From Chryseobacterium sp. 52 (GTDB lineage: Bacteria > Bacteroidota > Bacteroidia > Flavobacteriales > Weeksellaceae): a stretch of 64,000 bases of DNA. Shown piece by piece: positions 62,383 to 64,000 of the stretch. The stretch lies in contig NZ_PEEX01000001.1 of the NCBI RefSeq assembly GCF_002754245.1, forward strand, positions 3,576,001 to 3,640,000. The letters are read 5' to 3'. Numbering within the stretch: the stretch's first letter is position 1; each line of letters opens with the position of its first letter. The notes under the pieces were generated by a model, which ran no database searches, was not told where the DNA came from, and worked only from the letters and a program-made list of their open reading frames with translations. Made by a program: the position numbers and the translations under genes.

Positions 62383-64000
62383 TTATTTAAACTTCTTTTT
62401 TAAATTAAATTTGATTCTATTCATCAGTCCAGGCTCTATAATATCAATTCCCAACCCAAAATTGGTGTCGGCGACCGTATTATGGTCTTCCCTGAAGTTT
62501 TCAAACTGATTCTGCGGAATTTCCAGATTTACCAGAGGGTTATATTCTATATGAACTGTTGCCCCGTTCTTCGTCACCTTTTTACGGCTTTTATACTCAA
62601 AATACGGATTGCTGATGGTGCATTCCTGAACGGTATATTTTTCTCCGGTGTCAATCCTTTGGTCGGTATTCAGGCAAACCTCATACCTTTCACTCTCGAA
62701 ATTATGCCAGAAAGGAAGATCTTTGTGCATAAAATCCCGTGCGCTTGCTTTGATTACATTCCGGTCAAAATACATTAGAAATCGGTTTTTCTGCGGGTCT
62801 GTATAATAAGGATCATCTATTGTCGCAGTATAGTGGATCTTAAACTCATTGAGTTTTTTATTATCACTTACAATATCAATGGAGGCATCTTTGAAAATAC
62901 TCCTTACATCAGTCCCATTCCGGTCATTGGAATAATTAAGACCGTAAAATAAGAAACTGTTCCAGCTGTCTACAATCTCCCTTTTATGGGTGCTTTTGAA
63001 ATACCTTCTCATAGCATTGGCACGGTTGCCTTTGTAAGTGGTGGTCAGCTTCAGCACGCCTGTTGTATTTTGGGCATTTAATTCAATTTTTTCATCAATA
63101 CAGTAATATGAGAATTGATGCGGCTTTCTTTCCTGAAGTACCTGATCAGGTTTCACTTTAAGATAATGCATACAATAAATGAATCCTCTGTTTTCTATCA
63201 ATCCGAATTCATCGCGGGTTGTTGCATCAATAAAATATTCCTCTCCTTTATAATTAATCCTGACAATCACATGATTAAAACTGAGCAGTGAAGGCAGATA
63301 ATATCTGATATAATAATCAGTTTGAAAGTTGACAAGTACCACCGAAGAATCCACGCCGATATAGTCTAAAATAACTTTCAATAAAACACATTTTGCCTTG
63401 CAGTCTCCCTGCTTATTTTCATAGGTCACAGAAGGCTCCTGCGGTTGATGCCCGTTCATTTCATCTGCATTGAAAATATAATAGATATGATTCTGTACAT
63501 ATTCTATGGCAAACTGAAGCTTTTCATCCTGATCCGCCACAGCATCTAATCGATCAGCAAGATCAGGAGCAAAATCTTTAAGGGAATATCTTCTGAAAAC
63601 CTCATCATAGATAGGCGCCATATAGTTGGAGAGCTCTTTCCAGCTGTTTTCCGTTGCAAAATCTATAAAAGGGAAAATTTCACGACCTGTATCTGCCGCA
63701 TTGATATAGTTTTCTTCTTCAATAATAAAGCACTCCCCTTTCTTTAAATGATGAATCTCCGGTTCCAAAACCCTCCCTTGCTCATCTCTGAAGAATGTTT
63801 TTTTATAAGCAACATTTTGATCTCTGTCATTGATAAAAGTAAATTTAAAACTGCCGTAGGCCCAATAATTATCAGGACTCACCCAAACGTATTTTGAAAA
63901 AGCCTTTCTCAGGAAATCACGTTCTGTAAAAGTTTTACACCGGGAATCTTCCAGAATGAGTACGTCATAAAGCCTTAAATCTTTGATGATAATATTGATC
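62383..64000 (-). CDS. Transglutaminase-like (DUF3857-type) protein, N-terminus cut by window edge
   Basis: The reading frame is open to the edge, so about 539 C-terminal residues are visible. The visible N-terminal part (YVWVSPDNYWAYGSFKFTF, VAYKKTFFRDEQGRVLEPE) belongs to the beta-rich DUF3857 region. The transglutaminase core follows with the triad Cys in NKQGDCKAKCVLLKVIL, His in SFNHVIVRIN and Asp in EYFIDATTR. A C-terminal beta domain completes it. Such proteins are exported in Bacteroidota and may act as proteases or cross-linkers. The signal peptide is beyond the window. Confidence 0.85.
   Translation of the reverse strand, partial: INIIIKDLRLYDVLILEDSRCKTFTERDFLRKAFSKYVWVSPDNYWAYGSFKFTFINDRDQNVAYKKTFFRDEQGRVLEPEIHHLKKGECFIIEEENYINAADTGREIFPFIDFATENSWKELSNYMAPIYDEVFRRYSLKDFAPDLADRLDAVADQDEKLQFAIEYVQNHIYYIFNADEMNGHQPQEPSVTYENKQGDCKAKCVLLKVILDYIGVDSSVVLVNFQTDYYIRYYLPSLLSFNHVIVRINYKGEEYFIDATTRDEFGLIENRGFIYCMHYLKVKPDQVLQERKPHQFSYYCIDEKIELNAQNTTGVLKLTTTYKGNRANAMRRYFKSTHKREIVDSWNSFLFYGLNYSNDRNGTDVRSIFKDASIDIVSDNKKLNEFKIHYTATIDDPYYTDPQKNRFLMYFDRNVIKASARDFMHKDLPFWHNFESERYEVCLNTDQRIDTGEKYTVQECTISNPYFEYKSRKKVTKNGATVHIEYNPLVNLEIPQNQFENFREDHNTVADTNFGLGIDIIEPGLMNRIKFNLKKKFK

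Noticed and set aside
1..64000. CRISPR array, complete insertion sequence with transposase, rRNA operon, riboswitch
   Set aside because: I found no regularly spaced repeats, no full transposase or integrase gene, no rRNA sequence and no recognisable riboswitch core.

Overview
The window is AT-rich and reads as a chromosomal segment of a Bacteroidota bacterium of the family Weeksellaceae, most likely Chryseobacterium or a close relative. This rests on three observations: many signal peptides ending in AQ/SQ, promoter boxes of the TAnnTTTG type, and a small cysteine-rich precursor whose leader (MKSFKKISRENLKSIQGG) matches the GG-leader peptides I associate with Chryseobacterium. No database search was possible, so every family name comes from reading motifs.

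Layout, left to right. At the left edge (1-697) is a truncated conflict-system-type protein with an effector-associated-like N-terminus and a trypsin-like domain. A tight four-gene redox operon follows (1212-6806): GMC dehydrogenase small subunit, GMC flavoprotein, ferritin-like protein and a possible heme-binding beta-barrel protein. Next are secreted enzymes (beta-lactamase-like serine hydrolase, RidA, NTF2-DJ-1 fusion) and a membrane-anchored AraC regulator. The oxidative pentose phosphate operon gnd-zwf-pgl occupies 11498-15148 on the minus strand.

From 15.5 to 31.4 kb lies the most unusual block: two adjacent giant proteins without recognised domains (1708 and 2464 aa), a membrane protein upstream of them, and an N-acetylmuramoyl-L-alanine amidase without a signal peptide. 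The block is flanked by direct repeats: an intact small gene at 15521-15880 and an internally deleted copy at 31182-31383.

From 31.5 to 42 kb is a surface-protein and regulatory region: a TPR/HTH regulator, secreted proteins with duplicated Ig-like modules, two small HTH proteins around a small membrane protein, an MG2/TonB-plug protein, and the small GG-leader peptide gene with its own terminator at 41185-41349. From 42 to 46.3 kb is a regulated resistance-type cluster: a GbsR/MarR regulator with a palindromic operator, a decayed RND efflux gene with matching half-sites, an MFS efflux pump and two methyltransferases.

At 48.4-50.2 kb two copies of a 249-bp inverted-repeat (MITE/REP-like) element bracket two immunity-type genes and toxin-like gene remnants, next to tRNA-Arg(TCG). 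The right end (50.5-64 kb) holds ordinary genes: secreted hydrolases, a TPR/outer-membrane protein pair, a CocE-type peptidase, an amino-acid permease, a DUF962/Mpo1-like protein, and a transglutaminase-domain protein cut by the window edge.
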